Source: Microbulbifer variabilis ATCC 700307 (GTDB lineage Bacteria > Pseudomonadota > Gammaproteobacteria > Pseudomonadales > Cellvibrionaceae). Taken from it: a stretch of 64,000 bases of DNA. A program made the position numbers and the translations under genes. How positions within the stretch are numbered: the first letter of the stretch is position 1; every line of letters starts with the position of its first letter. This document shows positions 50,624-59,527 of the stretch, one piece after another. The stretch covers positions 1-64,000 of the forward strand of contig NZ_AQYJ01000019.1 of assembly GCF_000380565.1 (NCBI RefSeq). The letters are read 5' to 3'. Under the pieces are notes generated by a model. The model did no database searches. It was not told the origin of the DNA and saw only the letters and a program-made list of their open reading frames with translations.

Positions 50624-51064
50624 ATGAGCAATAGCGTTATCGGCGAACATAGCCGGGTAACCCTACATTTCAGCCTGAAGCTGGATGATGGCACCGAAGT
50701 GGATTCTACGTTTAAAGGCGATCCTGCTTCCTTTAGCGTTGGGGATGGCAGTCTTCTACCGGGTTTTGAGAAAGCCCTATTTGGCCTCAAGGAAGGCGAT
50801 GAAGCTGAAATTGAGATTCCACCCGAGTTAGGGTTTGGCCAGCGTAACCCCGCGAATATGCAAAAGGTGCGTCGTGATAGCTTTTCCCCAGATATTGAGC
50901 TTGAAGCGGGTTTGGTTGTGTCTTTTGACAATGGCAGTGGTGAACTCCCCGGCGTTATTCGTGAGATTGGTGAAGACGAAGTGACAGTTGATTTTAATCA
51001 TCCACTGGCAGGACAGACCCTTAATTTCCACGTGAAAATTATTGCGGTGGACTCAATCCAATAA
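50624..51064 (+). CDS. fkpB: FKBP-type peptidyl-prolyl isomerase (SlpA type)
   Basis: A 146-residue FKBP of the SlpA group, which has a chaperone (IF) domain inserted in the FKBP fold. The FKBP part is seen in LHFSLKLDDGTEVDSTF and GDGSLLPGFEKALFGLKEGD near residues 41-60, and the C-terminal VDFNHPLAGQTLNFHV near 123-138 closes the fold. It is cytosolic, with no signal peptide. It lies between lspA and ispH, the usual order in gammaproteobacteria. Confidence 0.95.
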   Translation: MSNSVIGEHSRVTLHFSLKLDDGTEVDSTFKGDPASFSVGDGSLLPGFEKALFGLKEGDEAEIEIPPELGFGQRNPANMQKVRRDSFSPDIELEAGLVVSFDNGSGELPGVIREIGEDEVTVDFNHPLAGQTLNFHVKIIAVDSIQ

Positions 51065-51118
51065 ATATTGGGCCGGGTTTCACGCTGAGCTGATTATCTA
51101 GAGAGTATTGAAGTAAAG

Positions 51119-52051
51119 ATGCAAATCCGACTGGCTAATCCCCGCGGTTTCTGTGCCGGAGTCGATCGTGCGATAGATATCGTCAATCGAGCCCTGGATG
51201 TTTTTGGTGCGCCCATTTATGTTCGCCATGAAGTCGTACATAACAAGTTTGTGGTTGAAAGCCTGCGCGAGCGCGGTGCCGTGTTTGTGGATGAGCTGTC
51301 GGAAGTACCGGACGATGTTATCGTTATCTTCAGTGCCCATGGAGTATCCAAAGCGGTGCAGGGGGAAGCGGAAAGCCGTGGACTTCGCGTCTTCGACGCC
51401 ACCTGCCCACTGGTTACTAAGGTGCATATTGAAGTCAGCAAGTTCAGCAGTGATGGTGCTGAATGCATATTGATTGGCCATGCCGGACACCCGGAAGTTG
51501 AGGGCACCATGGGCCAGTATGATAATACGACCGGGGGTGCAATTTATTTGGTCGAAGATGAAGAGGATGTGGCCAGATTGCAGGTTAAAGATGAAAACAA
51601 TCTTACCTATGTTACCCAAACAACACTCTCGATGGACGATACCGAAAGAGTAATTAACGCCCTGAGGCTACGCTTCCCCAACATCCGTGGCCCACGAAAA
51701 GACGATATTTGCTATGCAACACAGAACCGCCAGGATGCAGTCAAACAACTGGCTCTGGAAAGTGACTTGGTGCTGGTGGTAGGAAGTCCCAACAGTTCTA
51801 ATTCTAATCGCTTGCGTGAATTGGCTGAGCGATGTGGTGCTACTGCTAAGTTGATTGATGGAGCGGCAGATGTCGATGCCAATTGGCTTGTTGGTAAGCA
51901 ATCCATTGGTATCACTGCCGGCGCCTCCGCTCCAGAGGTATTGGTACAAGAAGTGATCACGAGGCTGCAAGAACTTGGGGCTAATCTGCCCGAAGAGATG
52001 GATGGGTGCGAAGAGAACATCCGTTTTTCCCTTCCCAAAGAGCTGCGTTAA
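51119..52051 (+). CDS. ispH: HMB-PP reductase (isoprenoid synthesis)
   Basis: IspH is the last enzyme of the MEP pathway; it converts HMB-PP to IPP and DMAPP with a [4Fe-4S] cluster. The 310 residues show the three cluster cysteines: C12 in [11 protein letters not shown], one in [12 protein letters not shown] (near 95) and one in [11 protein letters not shown] (near 199). The [11 protein letters not shown] segment holds a substrate-binding histidine. A hairpin overlaps its stop codon. It ends the murJ-to-ispH block before the pilin genes. Confidence 0.97.
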   Translation: MQIRLANPRGFCAGVDRAIDIVNRALDVFGAPIYVRHEVVHNKFVVESLRERGAVFVDELSEVPDDVIVIFSAHGVSKAVQGEAESRGLRVFDATCPLVTKVHIEVSKFSSDGAECILIGHAGHPEVEGTMGQYDNTTGGAIYLVEDEEDVARLQVKDENNLTYVTQTTLSMDDTERVINALRLRFPNIRGPRKDDICYATQNRQDAVKQLALESDLVLVVGSPNSSNSNRLRELAERCGATAKLIDGAADVDANWLVGKQSIGITAGASAPEVLVQEVITRLQELGANLPEEMDGCEENIRFSLPKELR

Positions 52052-52063
52052 TACGCAGCTCTT
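52038..52063 (+). terminator. Hairpin overlapping the ispH stop codon
   Basis: A perfect 11-base inverted repeat (AAGAGCTGCGT with ACGCAGCTCTT, loop TAAT) includes the last ispH codons and the TAA. The downstream bases are pyrimidine-rich but lack a real T-run, so it may act as an mRNA-end stabiliser or a weak terminator. Confidence 0.6.
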
Positions 52064-52375
52064 CCATTTCTCAGCCCTCTTGTTTTTAACTACCCGCCCG
52101 TCGCTTTAGTGAAGCCGCCTGTCGGCAACTGACCAAACCCTCGACCCCATCGCTCAAAGCATAATGATAAATTGATATACATACGTTATAGATAGCGTTT
52201 AGCGATATTGATATCTGGCCGTCTAGCTTCTAAGCACCCCGTAAGGTAATACATGCCTAGAGTGGTGTAGCCGTGTGTAGTCGATGCGGTTTGTCTTTAT
52301 TAATTGAAGCGAGCTACTGGTATTGAAATTATCGATTCTACTGGGCCACAAGCCTGTTTTTAAAGGTAAAGCAGC
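52064..52375 (+). promoter_or_regulatory. Intergenic region before the minor pilin operon
   Basis: No gene is seen. An AT-rich stretch at about 52160-52200 may contain the pilin operon promoter, but no -35/-10 pair with good spacing stood out. A sigma-54 TGGCAC-N5-TTGC element was searched for by eye and not found. Confidence 0.4.
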
Positions 52376-52912
52376 ATGAATAATCCTGAAGGAATGCAGG
52401 GTTTCACCCTGATTGAGCTGATGGTTGTAGTTACTGTGCTAGGCATAATTGTCGCCGTTGGAGTTCCGTCCTTTAGCACGCTTATAGATAACAATCGTAT
52501 GTCAACAATGACAAATGACTTGAGCAGTACTTTGCAATATGCACGTTCTGAAGCTGTGCGGCATAGAGGTGCAGTTCAGGTATCGGCAATTGGTGGTGAT
52601 GTAAAAGATGGCCTCAGAGTCTGGATTGATGTTGATGGGAATGGTGCTTTTGGCAGCGGTGACACGGAGTTGCGGGTTTTGGAAGTTGATCCAGCAATGA
52701 TCACGCTTGCCGCAGAGTTAAATAGCGGTGCGTTGAAAAATGTAGCTTTTTCATTTAATGCCCGAGGTGAGAGTAGCTTGGTAAGCCCATTAATACTTAG
52801 TCTTTGTGATGATCGAAAAGGAGATTATGGTCGCCAATTGGAGCTATTAGCTTCTGGGGCATTACGACTAATAAAGTCTGCTGACTGCAGCGGAGGGTCT
52901 GCCAATGCATAA
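52376..52912 (+). CDS. fimT: Type IV minor pilin, GspH/FimT type
   Basis: A 178-residue prepilin. The leader ends at G9 before FTLIELMVVVTVLGIIV, with the conserved Glu at position 5 of the mature form, so it is cut and methylated by PilD. A GspH-type domain follows with the loop WIDVDGNGAFGSGDTELR near residues 79-96, of calcium-loop style. It is the first gene of a co-directional pilin operon after ispH, as in Pseudomonas; FimU and FimT are not separable on sequence alone. It overlaps pilV by eight bases. Confidence 0.88.
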   Translation: MNNPEGMQGFTLIELMVVVTVLGIIVAVGVPSFSTLIDNNRMSTMTNDLSSTLQYARSEAVRHRGAVQVSAIGGDVKDGLRVWIDVDGNGAFGSGDTELRVLEVDPAMITLAAELNSGALKNVAFSFNARGESSLVSPLILSLCDDRKGDYGRQLELLASGALRLIKSADCSGGSANA

Positions 52913-53375
52913 ACAAAGCGGCGCAACATTAATTGAAGTTCTGGTATCTGTTTTAGTTCTCGCAATTGGTTTGTTGGGATTAGCCTCGACCCAAATGATG
53001 AGTCTAAAAAATGGTAATGGTTCGCATCATCGTTATATGGCAGCTCTGGCAGCACAGGAAATTATTGAGCGGATGAGAGCTAATCCCACCGGCTTTAAGT
53101 CGGGGGATTATGATAGTTCCGATATAGGTTCGAGTGTTGGTAGTTCCCCAGATTGCAGTAGTGGCTGTCAACCCTCACAGCTGGCAGGCTTGGATTTATA
53201 TGAGTGGGGACTATTACTTTCCAATAACCTACCCAGCGCGACAGGGGAAATTGTAAGTAAAGGGGGGCAAGTTACGGTAACTATCAATTGGAAGGAACAG
53301 CATACAGGGGAAGATTATGCTGGTAGTAAAGCTGATTTAGATGATGCGATTTTTGAAATGAGCGTGGAGCTGTAA
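52905..53375 (+). CDS. pilV: Type IV minor pilin PilV
   Basis: A 156-residue prepilin: leader MHKQSG followed by ATLIEVLVSVLVLAIGLLGL, with Glu5 present. The region GLASTQMMSLKNGN and the following EIIERMRANPTGF are typical of PilV. Cysteines (PDCSSGCQPS near residues 82-91) probably form a disulfide. PilV joins PilW, PilX and FimU in the pilus tip-priming complex. pilW starts three bases after the stop. Confidence 0.88.
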   Translation: MHKQSGATLIEVLVSVLVLAIGLLGLASTQMMSLKNGNGSHHRYMAALAAQEIIERMRANPTGFKSGDYDSSDIGSSVGSSPDCSSGCQPSQLAGLDLYEWGLLLSNNLPSATGEIVSKGGQVTVTINWKEQHTGEDYAGSKADLDDAIFEMSVEL

Positions 53376-53378
53376 ATT

Positions 53379-54356
53379 ATGAATTTATTTATATCGCAGC
53401 GAGGTCTTTCATTGATTGAGCTGATGATTGGTATTTTATTAGGCTCTTTATTACTACTTGGTGTCCTGCAGATCTTCCAGAGCAACAGCGATACATTGCG
53501 TATGCAGAATGGCTTTTCAAGAGTACAGGAAAGTGGGCGTTTTGCAGTTGATATGCTCAGCAAAGAAATTCGCCAAGCCGATTTTTGGGGATGTGCTGAA
53601 AATAAAAATATAGAAAATTTGTCTGCTTCTGTAGATAAATTTTATTCAAGTATTGGTGGGGATAATATTGGCGTGGCTGGTCAGGACAATGTTGCCACTA
53701 ATACTAAGGTTAAAAATACCGCAGTTATCGTGGGAACAGACGTTTTGACCCTTAGTGGCGCTGAAGATGCATGTGCTGGAGAAGGGCGAATGCTAAATGG
53801 TACAGATAAAGGGGATATTGTTGTTAGTGATAGTTGCCCAATTAAAAATAACGATATCGTCATAGTGTCAAACTGTAAATCTGGAAGTGTATTTACTGTT
53901 TTGAGTACTACTGAAACAGCTGGCCATAAAAAACTGAATTATCCAGCTGGAATAGTTTTCAAAGAAGAGTATGGGGTTGATTCAAAAATTCTTACCCCTT
54001 ATGAAAAAGTGTTTTTTATCGCCTCAGGTACTCAGGATACTAATTCTTTATTTATGAAGGATGAGGCTGGAAATGTTCAGGAACTCGTCCCCGGAATAGA
54101 TGATATGCAGGTATCATATGGTGTAGATACGAATGGTAACGGTATCGTTAATCAGTGGCAGACTGCTAATAATGTCATAAGCATGGCTGAAGTAACTGCA
54201 ATAAAAATAGAGTTATTGGTATCTAGTGATAGTGTCGCTGGGGTCGATAAGCAGACTATTACACGCCTGGATGGTAGTAAAAAAGAATACGATGATGGTC
54301 TGCTGCGCAAATTGTATGTTGCTACGGTCAAGGTGCGTAATAGAGGAAGCATGTAA
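53379..54356 (+). CDS. pilW: Type IV minor pilin PilW
   Basis: A 325-residue prepilin, the largest of the set, as usual for PilW. The leader (MNLFISQRG) precedes LSLIELMIGILLGSLLLLGV with Glu5. SGRFAVDMLSKEIRQADFWG near residues 49-68 is the family hallmark. The C-terminal domain is low in G+C relative to housekeeping genes. The stop overlaps the pilX ATG by one base. Confidence 0.88.
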   Translation: MNLFISQRGLSLIELMIGILLGSLLLLGVLQIFQSNSDTLRMQNGFSRVQESGRFAVDMLSKEIRQADFWGCAENKNIENLSASVDKFYSSIGGDNIGVAGQDNVATNTKVKNTAVIVGTDVLTLSGAEDACAGEGRMLNGTDKGDIVVSDSCPIKNNDIVIVSNCKSGSVFTVLSTTETAGHKKLNYPAGIVFKEEYGVDSKILTPYEKVFFIASGTQDTNSLFMKDEAGNVQELVPGIDDMQVSYGVDTNGNGIVNQWQTANNVISMAEVTAIKIELLVSSDSVAGVDKQTITRLDGSKKEYDDGLLRKLYVATVKVRNRGSM

Positions 54357-54886
54357 TGGGGATAATAAAGAATCAGCAAGGTGCAGTGCTGATGGTCAGC
54401 CTGATTATTCTTTTAGTTTTAACGTTAATTGGCATTTCTGGAGCTCGTGGGGTTTTGATGGGGGAGCGAATGACCTCGGCTTCACGAGATGCGAAAGTCG
54501 CTCTGGAAGTTGCCGAATCCATGGCTCGTTTTGGCGAGCAAGCAATAAACGCGCTTGGTAAAAGTAGCGATTTTGGGGCAGCCACCTGGCAGCATAATGA
54601 GGGTGAGGGCCCTGAAGATATATTTGCAGAGGAAACCTGGGAAAACAGTAATTCCATTGCGAGAGAAGTTTACATGCTTGATTCCAATGGAAAAAAAATG
54701 AAAGGGCGGATGTATATCGAAAGATTCGGGTTGGCCTCAAGTGATAACGTTGGTGATATTAATATTGGTGTGGGGCAAACCGGTGGTGAGGAAACCATTG
54801 TCGAAGTATTTAAGATCGTCAGTCGCGGGGTAGGTAACAGCGGTACCGAGAGGATTATTGTTACTTTATATGGAAAAGAGTTTTGA
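54356..54886 (+). CDS. pilX: Type IV minor pilin PilX
   Basis: A 176-residue prepilin-like protein with the PilX N-terminal domain QQGAVLMVSLIILLVLTLIG near residues 7-26. The position 5 residue of the mature form is valine, not glutamate, as in the PilX/GspK-like pilins at the pilus tip. The GVLMGERMTSASRDAKVALE segment follows. It overlaps pilW, and pilY1 begins 10 bases after its stop. Confidence 0.85.
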   Translation: MGIIKNQQGAVLMVSLIILLVLTLIGISGARGVLMGERMTSASRDAKVALEVAESMARFGEQAINALGKSSDFGAATWQHNEGEGPEDIFAEETWENSNSIAREVYMLDSNGKKMKGRMYIERFGLASSDNVGDINIGVGQTGGEETIVEVFKIVSRGVGNSGTERIIVTLYGKEF

Positions 54887-54896
54887 GGACTTTGCT

Positions 54897-57800
54897 GTGA
54901 AAATAAAAAATCAAAAAAAACAATATTTCCCATTGCGTTCATTAAGTGCCGCCTTTTTTATGATATTGGCAACACATTCATCTGCTGCGCCAGGGGAGCT
55001 ATCTGATGTGCCTTTGTACTCGCGGGGGTCGGCTGAGCCCAATATTATGTTTGTGCTGGATTCCTCGGGATCTATGGAAGAAATGGTTCTTCCCGCAGAT
55101 GGCTATGATGCTAATAGCCCTTCAAGTTTTAATTGTAATAATCCTGTCTCAACAGAATATACATATCGGCATAGTAATGGAAGTTATTCCACTCGACATT
55201 ATGATGAGGTTGAATATCGTGTAAATGTAAGCAGTGGTAATGTTCAGTTTCGATTAGTAGAGCGATATAACGGTTCTGTAATCGCAACGGGTGATTGGCG
55301 TACGTGGGATACTAATGGCGATTGCTTTGATGAAGATGAGCAGTATACCGCATGGCTATATGCAGCTGGAGGAGGAAATAATAGTACTTATTTCAGTGTT
55401 GGTGTAGATGCTGCTGACTATAAGATTCCAAATGGGTTTAATAAAGATTATGCGAGTGGCCATTTTTTAAACTGGTTTTTTTCTGAAGACAGAGAAACTG
55501 GCGGTTTTACAGCTGCAAAATTTATCACTGATGATGGTGAGGCTAGACGGTCTAAATTAGATATACGCCGTACTGACATAATGAAGACTGCTGCTCAGAA
55601 TCTAATTTCTGGGTTGGAAGGCGTGCGTATAGGTTTAATGCAGTTTAATGGAAACCATGGTGGAAAATTATTAATGGGGCTGACAAGCCTCACCGACGAT
55701 AATAGCCAAGATATTCTTGATGTTGTGGCAGATGTTGGGGCGAGTGGGAATACACCTCTTGCCGAGACTTTTACGGGTGTGGGGCGATATTTTATATCTG
55801 GTTACGAAGGATCTGAATTATCTTATGAAGCTTCACCTGGTAATGCGAAGACAGCGTCGGCCTCAGATATTTTTTCTGGATCAACAAGTAATAATGGGAA
55901 CACGAGTACGATTATAAACTGGAATGGAGTGGATAAACCTACTAATCAAGTAGAGAGTTCTGCTATCCAATACTATTGTCAAAAAAGTTTTATGGTCGCC
56001 CTTACTGATGGGGCACCGACTTCAGACAATAGTATTAGCTCTCATTTAAAAGATTATGATACAACTTGTACAGCTGAGACTTGTACAACATCGCAGCAAA
56101 TGGATGACGTGGTCAAAGCCCTCTATGATATTGATCTGCGTCCGGATTTGATAAAGCCTGATGGCAAACCAGAGATAAATAATATCACAAGTTACTTGAT
56201 AGGGTTTGCTAACCAAGGCTTGGATGACTCCAAAGAAATGATTAATTCAGGAAAATTAGGGAAAGGAGGGAAAGGAAAAGTCTACTCTGCAGATAATGCC
56301 GCCGAATTGCAACTTACATTTAACCAAATATTTAAAGATGTCCGCTCTATAGTTGGTAGCTCAAGTGCAGTAGCTTTGAATTCCACAGTTATTGAAAGTG
56401 GGTCCGCAGTATTTGGGGCTAAATATAATAGTGGAAAATGGAATGGAGAACTATCAGCCTGGGATATAGATACTTCTGGTAACTTATCAGATGATCCTAT
56501 TTGGGAAGCCAGTTCCATTCTCGATTCGATTTCAGATATTAATACTAGAGTAATACTGACTTACCGAGACAACAAGGGTGTGCCTTTTACTGCTGCGGGA
56601 GTTGGCACCTCTGGTACAGATCACGCACTGGATCTAACTCTCAATAGTTACATTAGTGATGCTGTGGATGATGGCAGAGTCTCAGATAGAATTGATTACC
56701 TGCGTGGAGACCGTTCTAAGGAAGGTGTTGGGGAAGGAGACTTTAGAGAGCGTGATAGCCGCCTGGGGGATATTGTGAATTCCACCCCGGTTTATGTAGG
56801 GGCTCCTGATGGAAAGTGGTCCTATGCATCCTTTCCCGGAAAATCGGCTTATTCAGCATTTATTGCGGCCCATAAAAATCGTACACCAGTGGTATATGTA
56901 GGCGCTAATGATGGCTTTCTCCATGGCTTCAATGCTAGTGTGGATACTGTGAATATACCGGATGCAGGCAAGGAACTTATTGCATATTCTCCGTCAATTT
57001 TATTGAGTACAGATGATAATGAGGGCCTTCATCCGCTGACCTCTCAATATTATAACCACCGGTTTTATGTCGATGGCACTCCGACTGTTTCGGATGTATA
57101 TATCAGTGACGGCGCTAGTGAGAGTTGGCAGACGGTCTTAGTAGGGGGCCTAGGCGCCGGTGGCAAAGGTTATTATGCGCTAAATGTAACTGACCCAAGT
57201 GCTTTCACAGAGCAAAATGCTGAGAAAATAGTGATGTGGGAGTTCTCAGATGAGGATGATAGTAATCTTGGCTATACCTATAGCCGTGCTCAAATAGGCA
57301 GGATGCCTAACGGTGAGTGGGCAGCTATATTTGGTAATGGTTACAATAGTGCGACAGGAGATGCGGGAATCTTTATTGTTTACCTTGATGGCCTAGATGG
57401 CCCTGGTAGCACAACCAATAAATATGCTTACCTTTCTACGGGCTCAGGCTCAGTATCCGATATAAATGGTATGTCTACTCCAGCAATAATAGACACAAAT
57501 TTGGACGGTACTGTAGACCGAATTTATGCCGGTGATCTACATGGGAATCTGTGGGCTTTTGACGTTTCAAGTTCAAATGAAAATTCGTGGTCAGTAGAAA
57601 AGGAGGGGGGAACACCAAAGCCACTATTTAGTGTAGCCCCTAGTACTAATGATCAACGAGAGGCGATAACCACTACACCGGTTGTGGCTAGAAACATCAA
57701 AGATGAGACAGGACCGGGATTACTGGTGGCATTCGGCACAGGACAATATTTGGTGGATACCGATACTGCTGACATTAATCCGGGTGGTTTTTATGCGGTG

Positions 57801-58340
57801 TCGGACAATGGTAAATATGGTCTTACCAAGTCAAATTTAATTGATCGTACTCTAAAAGAAGAGACTTTTGGTGGTATTCGTCAGCGTAAAATAGTTGGCG
57901 ATGAAATTGACTGGGATAAAACATCAGGCTGGTACATTTCACTTGAGACTGGAAATAGTTTAGAAGGCGGGGAGCGAGTAATTGCCCAGCCCGCATTGCT
58001 GGGGCATGTAATCTTTTTCAATACGATGATTCCCAGCGGCCAAGTTTGTGCGGCGGGTGGTAGTGGCTGGTTGATGTCGGTTGACCTCTGGGGAGGCTTG
58101 GTCCCCCCTGAGGCGGTTTACGATGCTAATAATGATGGCGTTATTGACAAGAATGATTATGGGTACGCTGGTGAGTTCAGATCTAATGCGGCTCCTAATA
58201 CATCTAGTTACATCCCAACTGGCGATGGGGTCCTTGAAATTACTCCGGATAGTAATGGTGACAATTATGTCCGACCAGTTGTGGCCTTGGGTGGTGGCCG
58301 CATTGGACGCTTGTCCTGGGAAGAAGTTACTCCCTTTTAA
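54897..58340 (+). CDS. pilY1: Type IV pilus tip adhesin / assembly factor PilY1
   Basis: A 1147-residue exported protein, start GTG at 54897 (GAGG 8 bases upstream); an in-frame ATG earlier overlaps pilX. A signal peptide (hydrophobic part near 13-27) is followed by a von Willebrand A domain with the MIDAS motif D55-x-S57-x-S59 in VLDSSGSM. The C-terminal half (near 620-1147) is the PilY1 beta-propeller (VYVGANDGFLHGFNAS). A calcium loop DTNLDGTVD lies at 866-874, a second, DANNDGVIDKNDYG, at 1076-1089, and a third of similar type at 138-148 (DTNGDCFDEDEQ). It probably controls pilus extension, surface sensing and adhesion. The gene is AT-rich. Confidence 0.92.
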   Translation: MKIKNQKKQYFPLRSLSAAFFMILATHSSAAPGELSDVPLYSRGSAEPNIMFVLDSSGSMEEMVLPADGYDANSPSSFNCNNPVSTEYTYRHSNGSYSTRHYDEVEYRVNVSSGNVQFRLVERYNGSVIATGDWRTWDTNGDCFDEDEQYTAWLYAAGGGNNSTYFSVGVDAADYKIPNGFNKDYASGHFLNWFFSEDRETGGFTAAKFITDDGEARRSKLDIRRTDIMKTAAQNLISGLEGVRIGLMQFNGNHGGKLLMGLTSLTDDNSQDILDVVADVGASGNTPLAETFTGVGRYFISGYEGSELSYEASPGNAKTASASDIFSGSTSNNGNTSTIINWNGVDKPTNQVESSAIQYYCQKSFMVALTDGAPTSDNSISSHLKDYDTTCTAETCTTSQQMDDVVKALYDIDLRPDLIKPDGKPEINNITSYLIGFANQGLDDSKEMINSGKLGKGGKGKVYSADNAAELQLTFNQIFKDVRSIVGSSSAVALNSTVIESGSAVFGAKYNSGKWNGELSAWDIDTSGNLSDDPIWEASSILDSISDINTRVILTYRDNKGVPFTAAGVGTSGTDHALDLTLNSYISDAVDDGRVSDRIDYLRGDRSKEGVGEGDFRERDSRLGDIVNSTPVYVGAPDGKWSYASFPGKSAYSAFIAAHKNRTPVVYVGANDGFLHGFNASVDTVNIPDAGKELIAYSPSILLSTDDNEGLHPLTSQYYNHRFYVDGTPTVSDVYISDGASESWQTVLVGGLGAGGKGYYALNVTDPSAFTEQNAEKIVMWEFSDEDDSNLGYTYSRAQIGRMPNGEWAAIFGNGYNSATGDAGIFIVYLDGLDGPGSTTNKYAYLSTGSGSVSDINGMSTPAIIDTNLDGTVDRIYAGDLHGNLWAFDVSSSNENSWSVEKEGGTPKPLFSVAPSTNDQREAITTTPVVARNIKDETGPGLLVAFGTGQYLVDTDTADINPGGFYAVSDNGKYGLTKSNLIDRTLKEETFGGIRQRKIVGDEIDWDKTSGWYISLETGNSLEGGERVIAQPALLGHVIFFNTMIPSGQVCAAGGSGWLMSVDLWGGLVPPEAVYDANNDGVIDKNDYGYAGEFRSNAAPNTSSYIPTGDGVLEITPDSNGDNYVRPVVALGGGRIGRLSWEEVTPF

Positions 58341-58411
58341 GGCTAATGACCAATTATGAGTGCGCCCCAGTACTGCCGGGAAAATTTAAATTATTATGGT
58401 AACTTGAAACT

Positions 58412-58861
58412 ATGAAGAGACAGTCAGGGTTTACTCTTATTGAGTTGATGATTGTAGTGGCGATAATCGCGATATTAGCTGGAATTGCTTGGCCTTCTTA
58501 TGTCGACCATGTTCGCACGGCCAGCAGGGCAGATGCGCAGGGTGCATTGATGGGGTTGGCACAGGCGATGGAGAAACACTATACCCAGAATGGAAGTTAT
58601 GCCGGAGCTGCAAATGGTGGAGGAGACGATGGTACTCCAGGGATATTTCCCGCACAGGTACCTTTGGATGGGGGGAGCCCAAAGTATAACCTGACAATTA
58701 CAGTTGGGACTGATCCGAGTACTTATATCCTTACGGCCACTCCCATATCTGGTCAAGCCGATGATGGAGTTCTATTGCTTAGCTCAAGTGGTCAAAGGAC
58801 TTGGGATCGAGATAATGATGGGATTGACTCGAAAGATTCATGCTGGAGCAAAACCTGCTGA
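58412..58861 (+). CDS. pilE: Type IV minor pilin PilE
   Basis: A 149-residue prepilin with leader MKRQSG and mature start FTLIELMIVVAIIAILAGIA, Glu5 present. The domain is short, with a Cys pair (DSCWSKTC) at the very C-terminus that could close a D-loop-like disulfide. The Asp-rich DRDNDGIDSKDSC just before is a possible calcium loop. It completes the fimT-pilV-pilW-pilX-pilY1-pilE series. Its stop codon abuts the stop of a convergent pilin gene. Confidence 0.87.
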   Translation: MKRQSGFTLIELMIVVAIIAILAGIAWPSYVDHVRTASRADAQGALMGLAQAMEKHYTQNGSYAGAANGGGDDGTPGIFPAQVPLDGGSPKYNLTITVGTDPSTYILTATPISGQADDGVLLLSSSGQRTWDRDNDGIDSKDSCWSKTC

Positions 58862-59428
58862 TCAGTTTTGAGGGCAGGTCAGATTTTTCCTACTGCCATT
58901 TTCCACTATGCCATCGCCGTCCCTATCTTTTGCAAAATAGGGGCGGCCGATAGTATTGAGGATAATGATCCATCCATATTCTGCTCCACCGATGGCGGGG
59001 CAATAGGAGAAGTTTCCACTTTGAGATGGTGTTTCGCCATTTGGTTTAAAGATTAGGTAGCCTTTATTGTTAAAGGCATTCCAGTTGAGCGAAGCTCCAT
59101 TTTCTATAGGCTCATATCTCCTTTCAATACTTTCTCCCTGATCTATGGAGCCATTGCCATTATGATCAGGAAACAATAACGCACCATTAGACCAATTATC
59201 GCCACATTCTTTACTTTGCCCAAGTGGGCAGAGCGTGTAGCTGATTTTCTCATAGTAGGCTTTAGAGCGCATTAATATCAATAGTTCAAATAATTCAAAT
59301 TGTTTGGTTTTACTTTTATAGCGTTTTATAAAATCAGTAAATGAGGGGAGCGCCATTGTGGTAACAATAGCTAATATAGTCAGGGTAATGAGTAACTCTG
59401 AGAGGGTAAATCCCGCGGCCTTTTTCAT
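58862..59428 (-). CDS. Second GspH/FimT-type minor pilin, opposite strand
   Basis: A 188-residue prepilin on the minus strand. Leader MKKAAG precedes FTLSELLITLTILAIVTTMA with Glu5; the ATG at 59428 is chosen because it gives a standard prepilin leader. The GspH-type domain carries the loop FPDHNGNGSIDQGES near residues 97-111 and RDGDGIVENG near 171-180. Five cysteines suggest disulfides. It probably substitutes for the FimU or FimT gene that Pseudomonas carries inside the operon. Convergent with pilE with no bases between the stop codons. Confidence 0.82.
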   Translation of the reverse strand: MKKAAGFTLSELLITLTILAIVTTMALPSFTDFIKRYKSKTKQFELFELLILMRSKAYYEKISYTLCPLGQSKECGDNWSNGALLFPDHNGNGSIDQGESIERRYEPIENGASLNWNAFNNKGYLIFKPNGETPSQSGNFSYCPAIGGAEYGWIIILNTIGRPYFAKDRDGDGIVENGSRKNLTCPQN

Positions 59429-59527
59429 GGTGCAAGCTTCTCGCTCTTGAGCTTGCATTAGAATACCGCGGAATAGATAAAAACCAATTACATTTGATTA
59501 CAGCACGGCCATTTAACTATTGAGAAT

